DNA from: Hyparrhenia diplandra
Lineage: Eukaryota; Streptophyta; Magnoliopsida; Poales; Poaceae
NCBI GenBank assembly: GCA_015847255.1
Contig: JADLZK010007778.1
Span: 744,001 to 808,000 of the forward strand
DNA length: 64,000 nt
Direction of reading: 5' to 3'
Below are positions 33,320 to 47,000 of the stretch, piece after piece (the stretch's first letter is position 1; the number at the start of each line of letters is the position of its first letter). A program made the translations under genes and the position numbers. The notes beneath the pieces are model-generated. The model was given only the letters and a program-made list of their open reading frames with translations. It had not been told where the DNA came from and did not search any database.

Positions 33320-36300
33320 TATTTCAAACCAATTTCGATATATTAAACATCAGAGTGCGTAGTATAATTTATTACAAACTCAGGTTCAAGTACGGAAGCA
33401 GTAGTTTTGAAAACCAAATAGTCTTTTAGCGAAAACAAATATAAGATAGTGCCAGCAGATAGTCATCCCTGTAGCAGCATGAGACGGGGATATAGAATTG
33501 CCTTGCCCCGGCCTTACTTGTCATCAACAGGAAACAAACAAGTCTTACAATAACCATGGTACACATGCTCACCTGCAACAACGGGAATAAAACCCTGAGT
33601 ACAAAATACTCATGCTAGGCTTTATCTCGAGTTTAGCTGACTCACATTAAATTTCACAAATAAGTTGTTTAGTGCGCCGATGCATGCTACTTGTCTATTT
33701 TCCAAGTTAAAAGGGTTACTTATTTAATTACATAACCGTAGGTCCTGTATAGTCAAGATTAATCATTGCTCAAGTAGAATAAATAACAAAGATAAGTAAC
33801 TTGATCGTAATTATATCACCTGCAACATGATAAATAACATATATTGTAATAATTAAGACTACATTGCCGTGGACGCAACCGGGTTCTCACTAACCAGAGA
33901 GATGGCGATTCGAATTGATTTGCAAAACCACCGGGCGAATACCCGACACAAACCAGGTCTACTTTGCAAAAGGCAGACCCGATCACTCCCGGGGCGTTAC
34001 GGGGACGTAAAAGTCTCGGTCTTTCTGGCTACCCCCTCCTTATCGGGCCAACCGGTGAGCAAAGCAACGAGTACGACCACTGCGTGCGCATCTTCTTGTG
34101 CCCGATTAACCTCACCAACCACACCAAGGAGGAGCGATAAAGCGGACAAAGCGGCCCCTAACATTCCCACGAGCTTCGTGGCTCATGACCCGGCGGAGCC
34201 TACTAAATGCCGTGCGTTCAACTTCCGACCACATTCCGACAAAGTATGAGTCCTTAATCGATCAGATGGAAGGACCACAATTTCCATCCAATCTAACATG
34301 TTTTATTTAAGCAGGTTCTTAGCAGCAGCTTGACAATCACCCATGTGATTGTTCACAACATTTTCCTCAAGTGACCGGAATCACTGTCTACTGCAAACAT
34401 GATACTGAGCATTAACCTAGACCTCTATAAATAGGATGGGGCAACTTTCAACAAGGATCTCAGTGCATCAGCGGTTTCAACCATTTCCTATACTTAATGC
34501 ATGAAACATATAAAAGACTCAAGTCAAATTAATTGGAAGAAATTTAGGAAAGGGCAGAATGCTCCGGGGCTTGCCTCGCGCAGAACGCCGCCGAACGTGC
34601 TCTAGGCACTCGGGTGCAGTCGCCCTGTCGACTCTTCTCCTTCGATGGCTCCTCTGGACTGCACTCCCGGATGGTGAAGCTCTCCCGTCCGCTCCTCGAT
34701 CAGCTCCTCGAACCCTTCCCCGATCCCGTGATGATGCATATGATGGAGAAAAGATATGATTGCGATTACATGAATATCGACTTGCATGAAGTAATATGTG
34801 TATGATGGATGGATGCTTCATGATGCAAGCTATTAGTAAGTGCATATCTCTTCGGTAGAAACACAATTAATTCTACACAAGAAACCCTAATAACCTACAC
34901 CAATCAATCATCTCAACTCACTAATCACCAGAAAATGGCAGCTAGACATGCTGTCACTAAAACAGTCACACAGGGAGTTCTACAACTCCAAATTCAGTGA
35001 ACTAGGACTCTATGGAAAGATAACAAAATTTCCTACAAAACATTCCACATCATCCAGACCTGAATCAAACATTATCATCCTCGAAATTAAGAAAAACAGA
35101 GACTCTGTTTTCTACTCAAACATCACATACAACCTCCATATCTCACAAACCACTCATGCAAACTATCTCAAACTTAACCAGCAGGTAAACCAAGTAATTA
35201 TCTACCAAATAAATCTAATGGAGAGGCCAAAAGATAATTTAAAGTACATAAAATGATATGCCCTATCAAACACTACACATGCACACTATAAATATATAAA
35301 ATGCTAGGAACAAGAAATTGTCAAAACTACCAAGCTTACCAAACTAAGCTTACCAACAGGTCCTATTCATGCTAGGAACACATAATAAAAATACCATCAC
35401 ATATTACCTTCATATAAACATGTATTTCTAGCCTATTTTCCATGCACCACAAATATGATAAATACATAACTACTTCAGAAAATTCTACAAAAATTACCAG
35501 AGCATAGTACTGGAATACAACAACTACCATAAAATTTCCTTGCAAGATCATGCATATACAGCTCTACACAAAAATGACAAATTGACACCAAACCTATGCA
35601 TGAAAATACTTTTGTACTATGAAAAGTGTCAGACAACAGATTTCTGAGTATGAATAGCTTCTAAAAACCTATCAAACACAAGCACACCAAGTCTCACATG
35701 CAAAACCCTAATATTTATTTTTCTATGAATTTCTAAAGATCACCTTGCACAAAGCACATAATTAGAAAATCACATTTCTTCTACAGAACATACCATGCAT
35801 GATATTTTTCCTGGATTCTACTCACAAAATTAGGAACATTTTGTACAGGAAGCATATTTTTATCTTGCACCAATTAAAAGATATGATTTTCCTCAATTTC
35901 CATGCATTTCTAGCCATAATTAAAACTCTATATAAAAGTTATTATAAAATAGGGTTTCATAATTTTATACTGTAGCCTATCACCTAACAAGCATGACAAA
36001 ATTTGTCTCACTCAAAAGGACTCAAAATGACCAAGTTATGAATTTCTAAAGCATTTCATTCAAAAACGGAAAAACAGAAAAAGAAAAGAAAAAGAAAATC
36101 GGGCGGGGCCCGCATGTCGATGAGACAAAACAGGGCACGGCGGTAGCGGTGGCGGATCGGCGGCGGATTTTCGCCGGCGATGACCAAAAAACGCCCAACC
36201 GGCTACTCTATTCGACGCTACTCAACGAGACAAACACGATGGTGCCCCTTGGTTCGACTCGAAACCGACCCAAACGACGACGACGGCGTCGGCGGCGGTT

Positions 36301-37646
36301 CACGGCGGCGCGGACGGCGGCGGTCCGCCACTCCGGTGCTCAACCGAGCCACCTATCCTACATTCTCGACCCCCGTGAACTCCAAAGCGACATGCAAGGT
36401 GGTTCTAGGCCTAACGGAACAACGACGGCGACAAAGACGGACTCGGCCAGCGCCCGGCGCTCATGGGCGGCGCGTGTCGGCGATGGCGTGCCCCCGGCGA
36501 AATGGCGGCGGATCCACTCATCCAGCTAGCTCACAAGCTCAAGCACCCAAAGGCGACTGTAAAACGCGAAAAAGAATGGATCAAACTCGATCCATGAGCT
36601 TGGGTGACGATTTGCCCCAACGGCGGCCATGGCGGGCTTCGCCGGCGGCGCCGGGATGCGGAAATGGGGTCCGCCTCGACCTTTACCCGATTCGACGGCG
36701 GCTACGGTAGAGGATGAAGTAGCGGAGCTAGGGGACGCGACTTGTGCGGTTTGGTGCGATTACGGGAGATGGAACGCGGCGGCGGAGCTCGCGGACGGCA
36801 ATGGCGGCGTGCGGTGGCGCGGTTCGCGGCTCACGAGCGGGCGGCGGCGAATGGGGCTAGGGTTAGGGCAACCCGTTGCCCGCCCTTTATATCTTGGCGC
36901 GCAACCGGTACCGCCCCATCTGGGCCGTACATCGGCGTCCGCGCGTGCGGCCACCCGACGCGGCGGTGTCGGCCGGCGACGAGCCGATAGGTCCCCCACT
37001 CTTTTTTTGAGTCAGCCCGGTTTTTGGCCTGTGCATTGAGATTCGTATGAATTTGGAAAAAGTCAAAACATCAACTTTGTAGAGAATTTCATAATCTGCA
37101 AAACACTCAGTATGAACTTTTTCTAATTCGGCCTAGATTTGGAGATAAAAATTAAAAACAGCAAGGTCAACTCAAACCATTCAAAACAGAGTTTGAATTC
37201 AACTCAAATTTGACCCAAACTGTTGGGCACTATTTGAACCATTTCCAAACCTTTTCACAAGAAACTCATAAAAGATCATTTGTTCTATATAAAAAGTACT
37301 ACATTTCATCTATAGAAACTTTTTGCTAGAAACACTTCTATCAAGCACTTTTGAAAGGAGTTTCAAAATGACTCAAAGAGGTTTGACCTCTAGGGCAGAT
37401 TTAAAATAAAATTTCTAAATTGAAACTCAAGCTCAAACATGGTCCTAAATTATGTCAAAAATATATCTAGGCACAATCTAGGTCCAAAACATCATTATAG
37501 CTAAGATTCTATAGTAGCTAGATCAAACAAGCATGAAATGAGAGCAATTCAAAGTGAATGTTACAACAACATGATTATGCTTGAAATGATGATCATGATA
37601 TGCAAATGCTCATGCTTTCAAGATTCTTAACACCCAGGGTGTTACA
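33320..37646 (-). repeat. 3' LTR of element C, main part
   Basis: Matches 44218-47758 and ends (plus orientation) CACCCAGGGTGTTACA, i.e. TGTAACACCCTGGGTG on the minus strand. With 18945-19113 the LTR is about 4.5 kb. It holds about 0.85 kb (roughly 34773-35623) that the other copy lacks. There are no genes inside; short ORFs are chance. Confidence 0.88.
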
Positions 37647-37662
37647 AATCTTTCCCCCTAAA
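37647..37662 (-). promoter_or_regulatory. Polypurine tract of element C
   Basis: On the minus strand TTTAGGGGGAAAGATT lies directly before the 3' LTR, preceded by CTCGGGGACGAGATTCT as in element A. Confidence 0.8.
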
Positions 37663-37682
37663 AAGAATCTCGTCCCCGAGAT

Positions 37683-38730
37683 TTGGCGAAACTAACCATT
37701 CTTTGTAAAAGCGTGGATAGTTCCTCGGAAGATATTCATCTGTTTCCCGGGTTGCATCGTTCTCTCCATGATTTCCCCAAAGGATCTTATATTGCTTCAC
37801 TACCTTACCCCCCGGTGGCTCTCTCCTTGGTGTCTAGCACCTTTCTTTGGACTCTCATAGTAGGTTAGATCTTGACTTATTTCAACATTCGAATTGGCAC
37901 TTGCTCCTCGGGGAACTCTCAAACATTTCTTCAGTTGTGATACATGAAAAACATCAAAAATTCTTCCCATCTCCCCGTGGTAAGCTGCAAGCGATACACT
38001 ACTTCTCCCTTAGTGGCAATAATCTTGTAGGGGCCTACGAACCTAGGTGCTAACTTTTCTCTTCACTCCAAAAAAACGCTGTACTCATTTCATTGGTGAC
38101 ACCTTTAAGTAAACGAAGTCACCAACATTGAACTTAATAGGTCTTCTGCGTTTATCCGCATAGCTCTTACGTCGGTCTTGAGTGGCTTTCATGTGTTGCT
38201 TTATTATTCTCACCTTCTGCTTCAGCCTCATCTATCAGGTCAATGCCATAGTAGGGTCGTTCTCCGGTCTCTATCCAGTTTAGAGGCATTCTACATTTCC
38301 TCCCATACAATGCTTCAAAAGGCGCCATCCGAATACTGGCTTGATAACTATTATTGTATGAAAACTGCATAAGGCAACCATTTGTCCCAAGAACCTTTTT
38401 TGACAACACACACGCCCTCAACATATCTTCTAGTATACGGTTCACTCGTTACGTTTGGCCACGTGGTTTGTGGATGGTAAGCTGAACTACGAAATAATTT
38501 GGTACCTAGAGCTTCTGTAGGCTCTCCCAAAATCGATTGGTCCAACCGGATCCACGATCGACACTATCGATTTAGGTACCCCGTGCAAACGAAGTACATG
38601 GGCAATGTATAGCTCTGCGTATTGGTGAGGTTCGTAGCTTATGTTAATCGAAATGAAATGAGCAACCTTGGTTAAGCGATCCACAATCACCCAAATGGAA
38701 TCAAATCCCCTCGGGTATGTGGCAAACCAA
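37683..38730 (-). pseudogene. Integrase core, GPY/F and chromodomain of element C
   Basis: Minus-strand order from the right: integrase core pieces (38487-38690 with VDRLTKVAHFISI; 38351-38545; 38167-38445 with FSYNNSYQASIRMAPFEALY and GRKCR), the GPY/F module (APRFVGPYKII, about 38053-38010) and a chromodomain remnant (EYLPRNYPRFYKEW, about 37733-37692). Each piece is in a different frame. The set is the normal C-terminal half of a chromovirus pol. The chromodomain is degraded. Confidence 0.85.
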
Positions 38731-39660
38731 CGATCAGATCCATAGTAATCTCATCTCATTTCCAATCAGGAATTGGCAATGGTTGCAACAATCCTGCAGC
38801 CTTCATATGAATTGCTTTAACTCTGCAGCAATTGTCACATCGAGCCACATGTGCAGCAATCTCTTTTCTCATCTTTGTCCACCAAAATCTGGTGCTCAAA
38901 TCCCGATACATCTTGTTACTACCGAGGTGAATTGTTATCTTTGATGAGTGAGCCTCTGTTAGAATCTGTTCTCTCGGCTCCCGATCCTTTGCACGACAAG
39001 GCGATCATCATACCAAAGAATTCCACTCTCATCAACTCGGAAATGATCACTAGGCTCTTTTTCTAACTTCTTCTTGATATGCAAGATTCCTTTATCCACT
39101 TTCGACCCTCAACAATTCTGCTCTCCAGCTCATTACGCACTTGAATATTACATAGGATAGCCGGATGCATAGGAGGAAAAACCTCCATAGATTCGACTTG
39201 TCCCGGCAAACAATGCGACTTCCTGCTCAAAGCATCCGCAACAATATTGGCTTTGCCCGGATGATAGTGTAACTCGATATTATAATCCTTTATCAGCTCT
39301 AACCACCTTCTCTGCCTCATATTCAACTCCTCTTGAGTGAAAATATACTTCAAACTCTTGTGATCAGTATAAACATGACATACATTACCAAGCAAGTAAT
39401 GACGCCAAATTTTCAATGCATGTACCACGGCAGCAAGTTCTAAGTCATGGGTTGCATAGTTGACCTCATGCTTCCTTAGCTGTCGAGATGCATATGCAAT
39501 GACTCTGCCCTCCTGCATGAGTACGCATCCCAATCTGTACCACATGCATCACAATATACACCAAAGGGCTTCGAATGTCGGGTTGTGCAAGCACGGGAGC
39601 CGTAGTCAACAACGTTCGCAAGGTGCGAAACGCCGCTTCACACTCCTGTCCACACAAATT
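38731..39660 (-). pseudogene. RNase H and integrase zinc module of element C
   Basis: RNase H is recognised in 39063-39545 (GCVLMQEGRVIAYASRQLRK, then VYTDHKSLKYIF) and upstream at 39466-39657 (LLTTAPVLAQPD). The integrase HHCC module is encoded in a shifted frame at about 38970-38820: EAHSSKITIHLGSNKMYRDL, then CDNC. It links the RT upstream with the integrase core downstream. Confidence 0.85.
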
Positions 39661-39779
39661 TCTCTTCCTTCAGAACAATCGGGTCATAGGTTTAGCTATC
39701 TTGGAGAAATCAGGTATGAATCTATTATAATATCCAGCTAACCCTAGAAAACTTCGGATCTCAGAAACTAAAACTGGTG

Positions 39780-40500
39780 CCTTCCAATCCAAAGACCTCT
39801 TGCACCTTACTAGGATCTACTGAAATTCCATTCTCAGATAACACATGTCCCAGAAAATGCACCTCCTTCAGGCCAAAATTCACACTTCTTGAACTTAGCA
39901 TACAACTTATGTTTTCTGAGCCTCTCCAAAACTATCCTCAAATGCTCCACATGTTCTTCCTCATTCTCCGAATACACGAAGATGTCATCGATGAATACAA
40001 CCACGAACTTGTCAAGTTAGGCATAAACATCAATTCATCAAACACATAAAAATTATTTGGAGCATTCGTCAAGCCAAAAGGACATGACGAGATACTCGTA
40101 CAAACCATACCGCGTCGAGAATGCAGTCTTCGGTATATCCTGGGGTCTAATTTTAATCTGATGATACCCAGATCGAAGGTCTATCTTTGAGAACACTTTG
40201 GCTCGAGACAACTGGTCAAAAAGAATGTCAATGCGGGGTAACGGGTATTTATTCTCCACAGTCACCGCATTAAGTGGTCTATAGTCCACACACATCCTCG
40301 GCGTCGATGTTTGTTTTTTTTTCACGAACAAGGCTGGACATCCCCAAGGTGACGAACTAGGTCCGATGAAACCTTTCTCAAGCAACTCCACGGTTTGTAC
40401 TTTCGGTTACGCTAACTCATTGGGCGGCATTCGGTAGGGTCTTCGAGATATAGGGGCAGTCCCTGGAATTAACTCTATTGCAAACTCAACATCCCTATCT
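39780..40500 (-). pseudogene. Reverse transcriptase of element C
   Basis: The open piece at 40053-40391 has PSSSPWGCPALFVKKK, RMCVDYRPLNAVTVENKYPL and KIDLRSGYHQIKIRPQDIPK. It ends at a single extra T in the tract before the conserved GLTNAP turn (near 40079). The catalytic VFIDDI stretch lies just beyond, near 39975-40000, in the shifted frame. Apart from that shift the domain is well preserved, suggesting a fairly young copy or a sequence error. Confidence 0.88.
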
Positions 40501-40567
40501 GGTGGCAATCCAGGTAGGTCTTCAGGAAGACGTCAGGAAAACTCGGACTTCTGGTATGTCGGAGATA

Positions 40568-41037
40568 CTAGTCACTTGCAAGGCGGTGAAACACGGTTAA
40601 GGTTGATGGCCTTAGGTAACAAAACACGGTGTTCGTTAGATCGCGGGGGTGCTTCAAGTGTACTACTCTATTCACCGTATCTATGATTACACCCCAACTC
40701 TTCATCCAATTCATCCCGAGGATCACATCCAAACACAAACCGGGTAAAACTATCAAAGAGGTTATTATTTCTAAATCGCCCATCATGATCTTCACATCAT
40801 TCACCCTCTCGCCTAGTCAATTTGGTCAGCCCCTGCTGAACTAATTCGGTAGCCAAACCCTAGGTCAGTGATTTGTTCCCCATTCTTCTGTGCAAACTCT
40901 TGACTCATGAATGAATGCGATGATCCAGAATCAAATAAAACAACAGCACTATGATTGTTAACTAAACACGTACCATTTGTCACGGTCTCTCCTTCGGGGA
41001 ACTTCCTCGACATTGGCAAAGTGTGCCTGTCCCACAT
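40568..41037 (-). pseudogene. Aspartic protease of element C
   Basis: The active-site motif VVLFDSGSSHSF is intact on the minus strand (about 40948-40912). The body continues in 40568-40804 with GLCLDVILGMNWMKSWGVIID, the conserved ILGMDWL-type signature of gypsy proteases (D changed to N). A frameshift falls between 40804 and 40830. Confidence 0.85.
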
Positions 41038-41049
41038 CTTGCTTGTAGT

Positions 41050-42036
41050 TCTTCACGGGCTGCGGGCAAGACTTGGAGAAATGCGGGGCTTACCACAATT
41101 GAAGCAATTATTGTGGTTGAAGGGCACGGGCGTGGAACATTCCCATGCGGCAGGCTTTCCTTTACGGCGAGGCACAACAAACTTCTGAAGCGCGGGTTTC
41201 GGCTTGATTCTTCTTACGGGGTGGGGCATAGCGTGAAGGCGCGGCGGTGGGCGGTAGTTTCGGCGGCGTCCAAAGGAACCGCGCCTGTCTGGGTTACCCT
41301 CAAAGCGGTCTCTTCTTGCCTTTGGATCAGTATACAAGGCATTACTTTCCTCGATGAATGCAATCAGTCACAAAGGCATGAAAAGTATCCCTAGTGGAAT
41401 TTCCCATGGTTTTCTGCATCTTCAGGTTTAACCCTCTCTTGAAGCTAGGCAACTTCTTCGCCTCTGTATCGACCATGTCAGGGGCATACCTAGACAAACT
41501 GTTAAAAGCCTATAGGTACTCATTCATGGTCTTATTGTCCTGACTGAGCTTAATGAACTCTCCCAATTTCTTTGCGAGCACCACCGGTATGTAGGTATTA
41601 TTAAAAGCTGGCCAGAACCTGGAACCAAGTGATAGGAACATTGGCGGGGAAAAGTAGCACGGTGATTCTTCCACCATATCCCTGCGAGGTCCTTCCATAA
41701 GTCGCTTTTGCATACTCGCCTTACGGGTCTCGGGCATTCATCAAACGAAACTTCTCCTCACCGAGGTAAGCCATTCCTTAGCCTCCATGGGTTCATTTGC
41801 CACGATAAACTTTGGTGGTTCCGTGGCTTTAAAGTCCTTATGCGACTGGAATCCATCCCTATCAGCACCACCACGACCTCCTCCCTGCTTTCGGTGTTGT
41901 GTGCGATATTACGCATAACTCTCGGGAAGGCCCGATCAAAGAAGCGCTCCTGGTTCCTTTGGAGGTGGTTCTTTGTCGATCTCCCCAAAGACTGATCGAG
42001 TTTGTGGCATCGCACATTTGAATCAACAATAACCAT
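41050..42036 (-). pseudogene. Gag of element C
   Basis: Gag core in broken frames: PETRKAS and KRLMEGP (41737-41690), FNNTYIPVVLAKKLGEFIKLSQDNKTMNEYL (41610-41512, one frame). It is followed by an Arg-rich linker and a zinc knuckle that starts CFNCGKP (about 41106-41086) and then loses frame where a CCAGG-like sequence is garbled. Unlike B, the second half with the knuckle is present. Confidence 0.8.
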
Positions 42037-42479
42037 CGGATGATATTGTCCAAAGTGTAGATATTGAATTTAAGTTCGCTGAATTTATTGGGAGAATAAA
42101 TTCATCCACAATAACGGTAACAATAAACTCAATACAGTCTTTCATCAACATCACGGTTATGTCAACGCAATATGTGTACCAAGATTTTCGCAACAACGGC
42201 AACAAAATGTTGCACAACCGGCATGATTTCGCAATTGACAAATGGGTCGTAATTACCATAAAACCGATCACAATAGAGGCGCGAACTAAATTAAGGTCTC
42301 GCCCGATACAATGAGGTCTCAAAATATTACGGATCCAAGTCTTACATGCTAATAGTCTCACGAATAAAAAGGAAATTACATGGTAATAGTGGCACTACAC
42401 CGCTCGGCTACAAGGGTGTCTCAACTAGATCGAGGTCTACGTGCTAGCATCTAGCTGGAAATCTAAACATGGCATCACG

Positions 42480-43192
42480 GTCGTCTACTCTGTGAAGTAC
42501 GAGAAGTGGGGTCTCCATCCTGGTCCTCTCGGTGGCCTCACGCACCCTCTAGTCCTCACCGTGGTCGCCCGAGGCTCTCTAATGCGGCGACGTGCATTGG
42601 TGAAGTCATCCATCGCTTTGCTGCATTGCGCTCCCAATGGTGATGGAGAGGCGCCGTCGGTAGCACTCACGCTTACGGCAGTTTCTTGAGACTAGCTCGA
42701 GTCTCGCTTGACTCCTCCACGACACGCTGCGTGGCCTCTACGCTGTAGCATCTCTTGCGGCTATCATAAGTGCTCCATTCAGCTTCATCACCCGAACATA
42801 GCCCTCATGGCTGCCATACCAACCACTCCAAGCTGCTCATTCTCCTCGGGTGGTACATCTCCGGGAAACTCTGCTGGCGGGGGCCGCCCGACAAGTGCAG
42901 CTCCACGGTCTGTTTCATCGATCCAACACTCCCATGGCGCAACCCGGGCGGCTGTCCATGCATCGGGCCCTGTCCAATGCCTTTGCCGGTACGGCCAATA
43001 GGGGTCCACTGGATGTGGCTGCCTTTGTCACCTCAACCGAAATCCACGGCACATCTCCTACGCCATGGGTGCGCCTCCATCCGTAGATGGGCTCACGGCT
43101 GTACCCAACCCGGCGCAACGTCTCCCACGGTAAAAGGCCCGGGTGTTCCCCACATCATTGGGGGTGAGTAGGGGCTCGAAGTAGTGGGCCAT
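42480..43192 (-). pseudogene. Leader ORF of element C, unknown protein
   Basis: Coding-like sequence on the gag strand between PBS and gag. It starts at an ATG (43190-43192) with MAHYFEPLLTP and NDVGNTRAF, changes frame several times, and ends near 42485 in a Lys/Arg-rich helical segment (KAMDDFTNARRRIREPRA). Trp-rich middle pieces (YSREPIYGWRRTHG, VPWISVEV) look like real protein. It occupies the same position as B's leader ORF, though I see no clear sequence match between them. Function is unknown. Confidence 0.45.
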
Positions 43193-44030
43193 CTGTAGCA
43201 AGATTTAGGAGATAATGTGAGATTGAGAAACAATAGTCAGTTTTAACCAAATAGGGCAAGTACTAATTAGGGGAAAAGATGGAAAGATGCATGAATGCCA
43301 TGATGGAAAATTTTAAATATGATGCATGAACGTTTCCTATTATCTCACGGAATAGGAAAGAGATTTCTCTATTCATTATTAATGGTGGCATCCTACGATC
43401 TCTCAAAAAGGAAAATAAGACGCGTCTAGTCGATCTACATGCATTGCGTTTGTTAGTGTACACGCAAACCATTTCAGCCCACAATATATTCATGTAATGC
43501 AAGGAATTAAATTGCATATACACCTTCCGTCGAGTCCACCCGACGACATCGCACACCATGCGGAAAAACACATTTTACACCCAAAGACACCCGTGTACCC
43601 ATACACAAGTCTACGGGGGGCACTACCCGACCAAGGAGCTCTCAAAAATCATTTTATTTCCCCCTAGACCGGCATTTATCCGATCATGCTCTCACAGCTC
43701 ACACCATTACCTTGGGCGTTGAGGCATTGAACAACCCTTACATGGGGCGTAGAGGTATTTCGATCCATTCATGACCACTCAAGTGAGTAGCCCGTACTCA
43801 CGGCGCGCACGGCAACCAATCACAAACAACAAAATATGATGCATTAACCCATTCCGATTAGCCAAGCCACACCGACCGTCCTTAATTGGGCATAAAGGGT
43901 GCGACCAAGGCACTACTAATTTTGCAAATCTTTTACTCACACCACTTAAAAGATTTTGTTTTATAAACTTTTCGTAAAAGATTAGTGGTTCATTTTAATT
44001 TAAATACCGGATCGGACTTGTAATTACCGA
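43193..44030 (-). other. Untranslated leader of element C
   Basis: About 0.8 kb between the PBS and the leader ORF. No gene, promoter or repeat stands out. Confidence 0.6.
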
Positions 44031-44048
44031 ACTAAGCTCGATGCCATT
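44031..44048 (-). promoter_or_regulatory. Primer-binding site of element C
   Basis: On the minus strand TGGCATCGAGCTTAGTTC fits a decayed or mis-read TGGTATCAGAGCTTAG initiator-Met-tRNA site, two bases inside the 5' LTR. Confidence 0.6.
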
Positions 44049-44050
44049 TG

Positions 44051-47000
44051 TGTGAGCCGACCAATTTATAAGAAATCAAGTATAATTCGCTTGTCGCCGA
44101 AGCAATCGCAGATCTACACTTGAGTCCATATAAACCCGGTATTCGGAAATCTCTCTGAGTGATTTCAAACTCATCAACAACACAACAGATCGTTGAGCTC
44201 GGTAGTAAAATCCGCGGTATTTCAAACCAAGTTTGATATATTAAACATCGAGTGCGTAGTATAATTTATTACAAACTCGGGTTCAAGTACGGAAGCGAGT
44301 AGTTTTGAAAACCAAATAGTCTTTTAGCGAAAACAAATATAAGGCATTGCCCGTACAGATAGTCATCCTCAGTAGCGGCATGAGGCGGGGATGTAGAATT
44401 GCCTTGCCCCGGCCTTACTCATCATCAACGGGGAAGCAGACAAGTCTTACAATAACCATGGTACACATGCTCCGCAACAATGGGAATAAAACCACGAGTA
44501 CAAAATACTCGACTAGACTTACCCGATCCAAAAACAAAATAAAAAGACTCCAAGGATCATGCTAGGCTTTATCGGAGTTTAGGTGACTCACATTAAATTT
44601 CACAAATAAGTTGTTTAGTGCGCCTATGCATGCTACTTGTCTATTTTCCAAGTTAAAAGGGTTACTTATTTAATTACATAACCGTAGGTCTGTATAGTCA
44701 AGATTAATCATTGCTCAATTAGAATAAATACTTGGCATAAGTAACTTGATCGAATTATATCGGTGCAACATGATAAATAACATATATTGTAATAATTAAG
44801 ACTACATTGCCGTGGGCGCAACCCGGGTTCTCACTAACTAGAGAGATGGCGATTCGAATCGATTTGCAAACCGGTGGCGAATACCCGACACAAACCAGGT
44901 CTACTTTGCAAAGGCGGACCCGATCACTCCCGGGGCGTTACGGGGACGTAAAGTCTCGGTCTTTGCCGGCTACCCCCTCCTTATCGGGCCACCCGGTGGC
45001 GAAGCAACGAGTGCGACCACTTTCGGGCGCATCTTCTTGTGCCCGATTAACCTCACCAACCACACCAAGGAGGAGCGATAAAGCGGACAAAGCGGCCCCT
45101 AACATTCCCACGAGCCGTGGCTCATGACCCGGCGGAGCCTACTAAATGCGTGCACGTTCAACTTCCGACCACATTCCGACAAAGTATGAGTCCTTAATCG
45201 ATCGGATGGAAGGACCACAATTTCCATCAATCTAACATGTTTTATTTAAGCGAGGTTCTTAGCGGCGAGCTTGACAATCACCCATGTGATTGTTCACAAC
45301 ATTTTCCTCAAGTGACCGGAATCACCGTCTCTGCAAACATGATGCGAGCATTAACCTAGACCTCTATAAATAGGATGGGGCAACTTTCGACAAGGATCTC
45401 GATTGCATCGGCGGGTTTCAACCATTTCCTATACTTAATGCATGAAACATATAAAAGACTCAAGTCAAATTAATTGGAAGAAATTTAGGAAAGGGCGAGA
45501 ATGCTCAGGGGCTCGCCCTCGCGAGGACGCGTCGGCCGAGCGCGCTCTGCGGGCACTCGGGCGGTCGTCTGTCGACTCTTCTCCTCCGATGGCTCCTCGG
45601 ACTGCACTCCCGGATGGCGAAGCTCTCCCGTACGCTCCTCGATCGGCTCCTCGAACCCTTCCCCGGATCTGTGATGATGCATATGATGGAGAAAAGATAT
45701 GATTGCGATTACATGATAAGTGTCGGACAACAGATTTCGAGTATGAATAGCTTCTAAAACCTATCAAACACAAGCACACCAAGTGTCACATGCAAAACCC
45801 TAATATTTATTTTTCTATGAATTTCTAAAGATCACCTTGCACAAAGCACATAATTAGAAAATCGCATTTCTTCTACGAGAACATACCATGCATGATATTT
45901 TTTCCTGGATTCTACTCACAAAATTAGGAACATTTTGTACAGGAAGCATATTTTTATCTTGCACCAATTAAAAGATATGATTTTCCTCAATTTCCATGCA
46001 TTTCTAGCCATAATTAAAACTCCATATAAAAGTTATCAGAAAATAGGGTGCCATAATTTTTATACTGTAGCCTATCACCTAACAAGCATGACAAAATTTG
46101 TCTCACTCAAAAGGACTCAAAATGACCAAGTTATGAATTTCTAAAGCATTTCATTCAAAGCTGGAAAAAAAAAAAAAAGAAAAGAAAAAGAAAATCGGGC
46201 GGGCCCGCATGTCGATGAGACAAAAACAGGGGCACGCCGGCGCTGGCGGCGGATCGGCGGCGGATTTTTCGCCGCGATGACAAAACGCCCAACCGGCTAC
46301 TCTAATCGGCGCTACTCTCAACGAGACAAACACGATGGTGCCCTTGGTTCGACTTCGAAACCGGCGAACGACGGCGACGGCGTGCAGCGGCTCCGCGGCG
46401 GCGCGGACGGCGGCGTCCGGCCACTCCGATTGCTCAAGCCGAGGCCACCTATCCTACGTTTCGACCCTGTGAACTCCAAGCGACATGCAAGGTGGTTCTA
46501 GGCCTAACGGAACAACGGCGGCGACAAGGCGGACTTGGCCTTGGCGGCGGTCACGGGCAGCGGCGGCGGCGGCAGCGTCCCGGCAAATGGCGGCCGGATC
46601 CACTCATCCAGCTAGCTCACAAGCTCAAGCACCCTAAAGGCGAATCTAAAAAGCGAAAAAGAATGCATCAAACTTCGATCCATGAGCTTGGCGGCTTGTT
46701 TGCCAAACGGCGGCCATGGCGGGCTTTCGCCCGGCTGGCGCTCGGGATGCGGAAATGGGGTCCGTACCTCGACCTTTACCCGATTCGGCGGCGGCTACGA
46801 GTAGAGGATGAAGGCCCGGAGCTAGGCACGCGATTTAGTGCGGTTTGGCGCGGCGGCGGCGATGGGACAGCGGCGAAGCTTCGCGGGACGGGCGGCAATG
46901 GCGTCGTGCGGTGGCGCGGTTTAGCGGCTCGCAGCGGTAGCGCGGCGGGCGGAATGGGGATAGGGTTAGGGCAACCCGTTGCCCGCCCTTTTTATATCGC

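Noticed and set aside
36149..37039. ORFs of 126-176 aa in C's LTR as genes
   Set aside because: The paired LTR has the same region with frames changed by indels; composition is low-complexity Arg/Gly/Ala.
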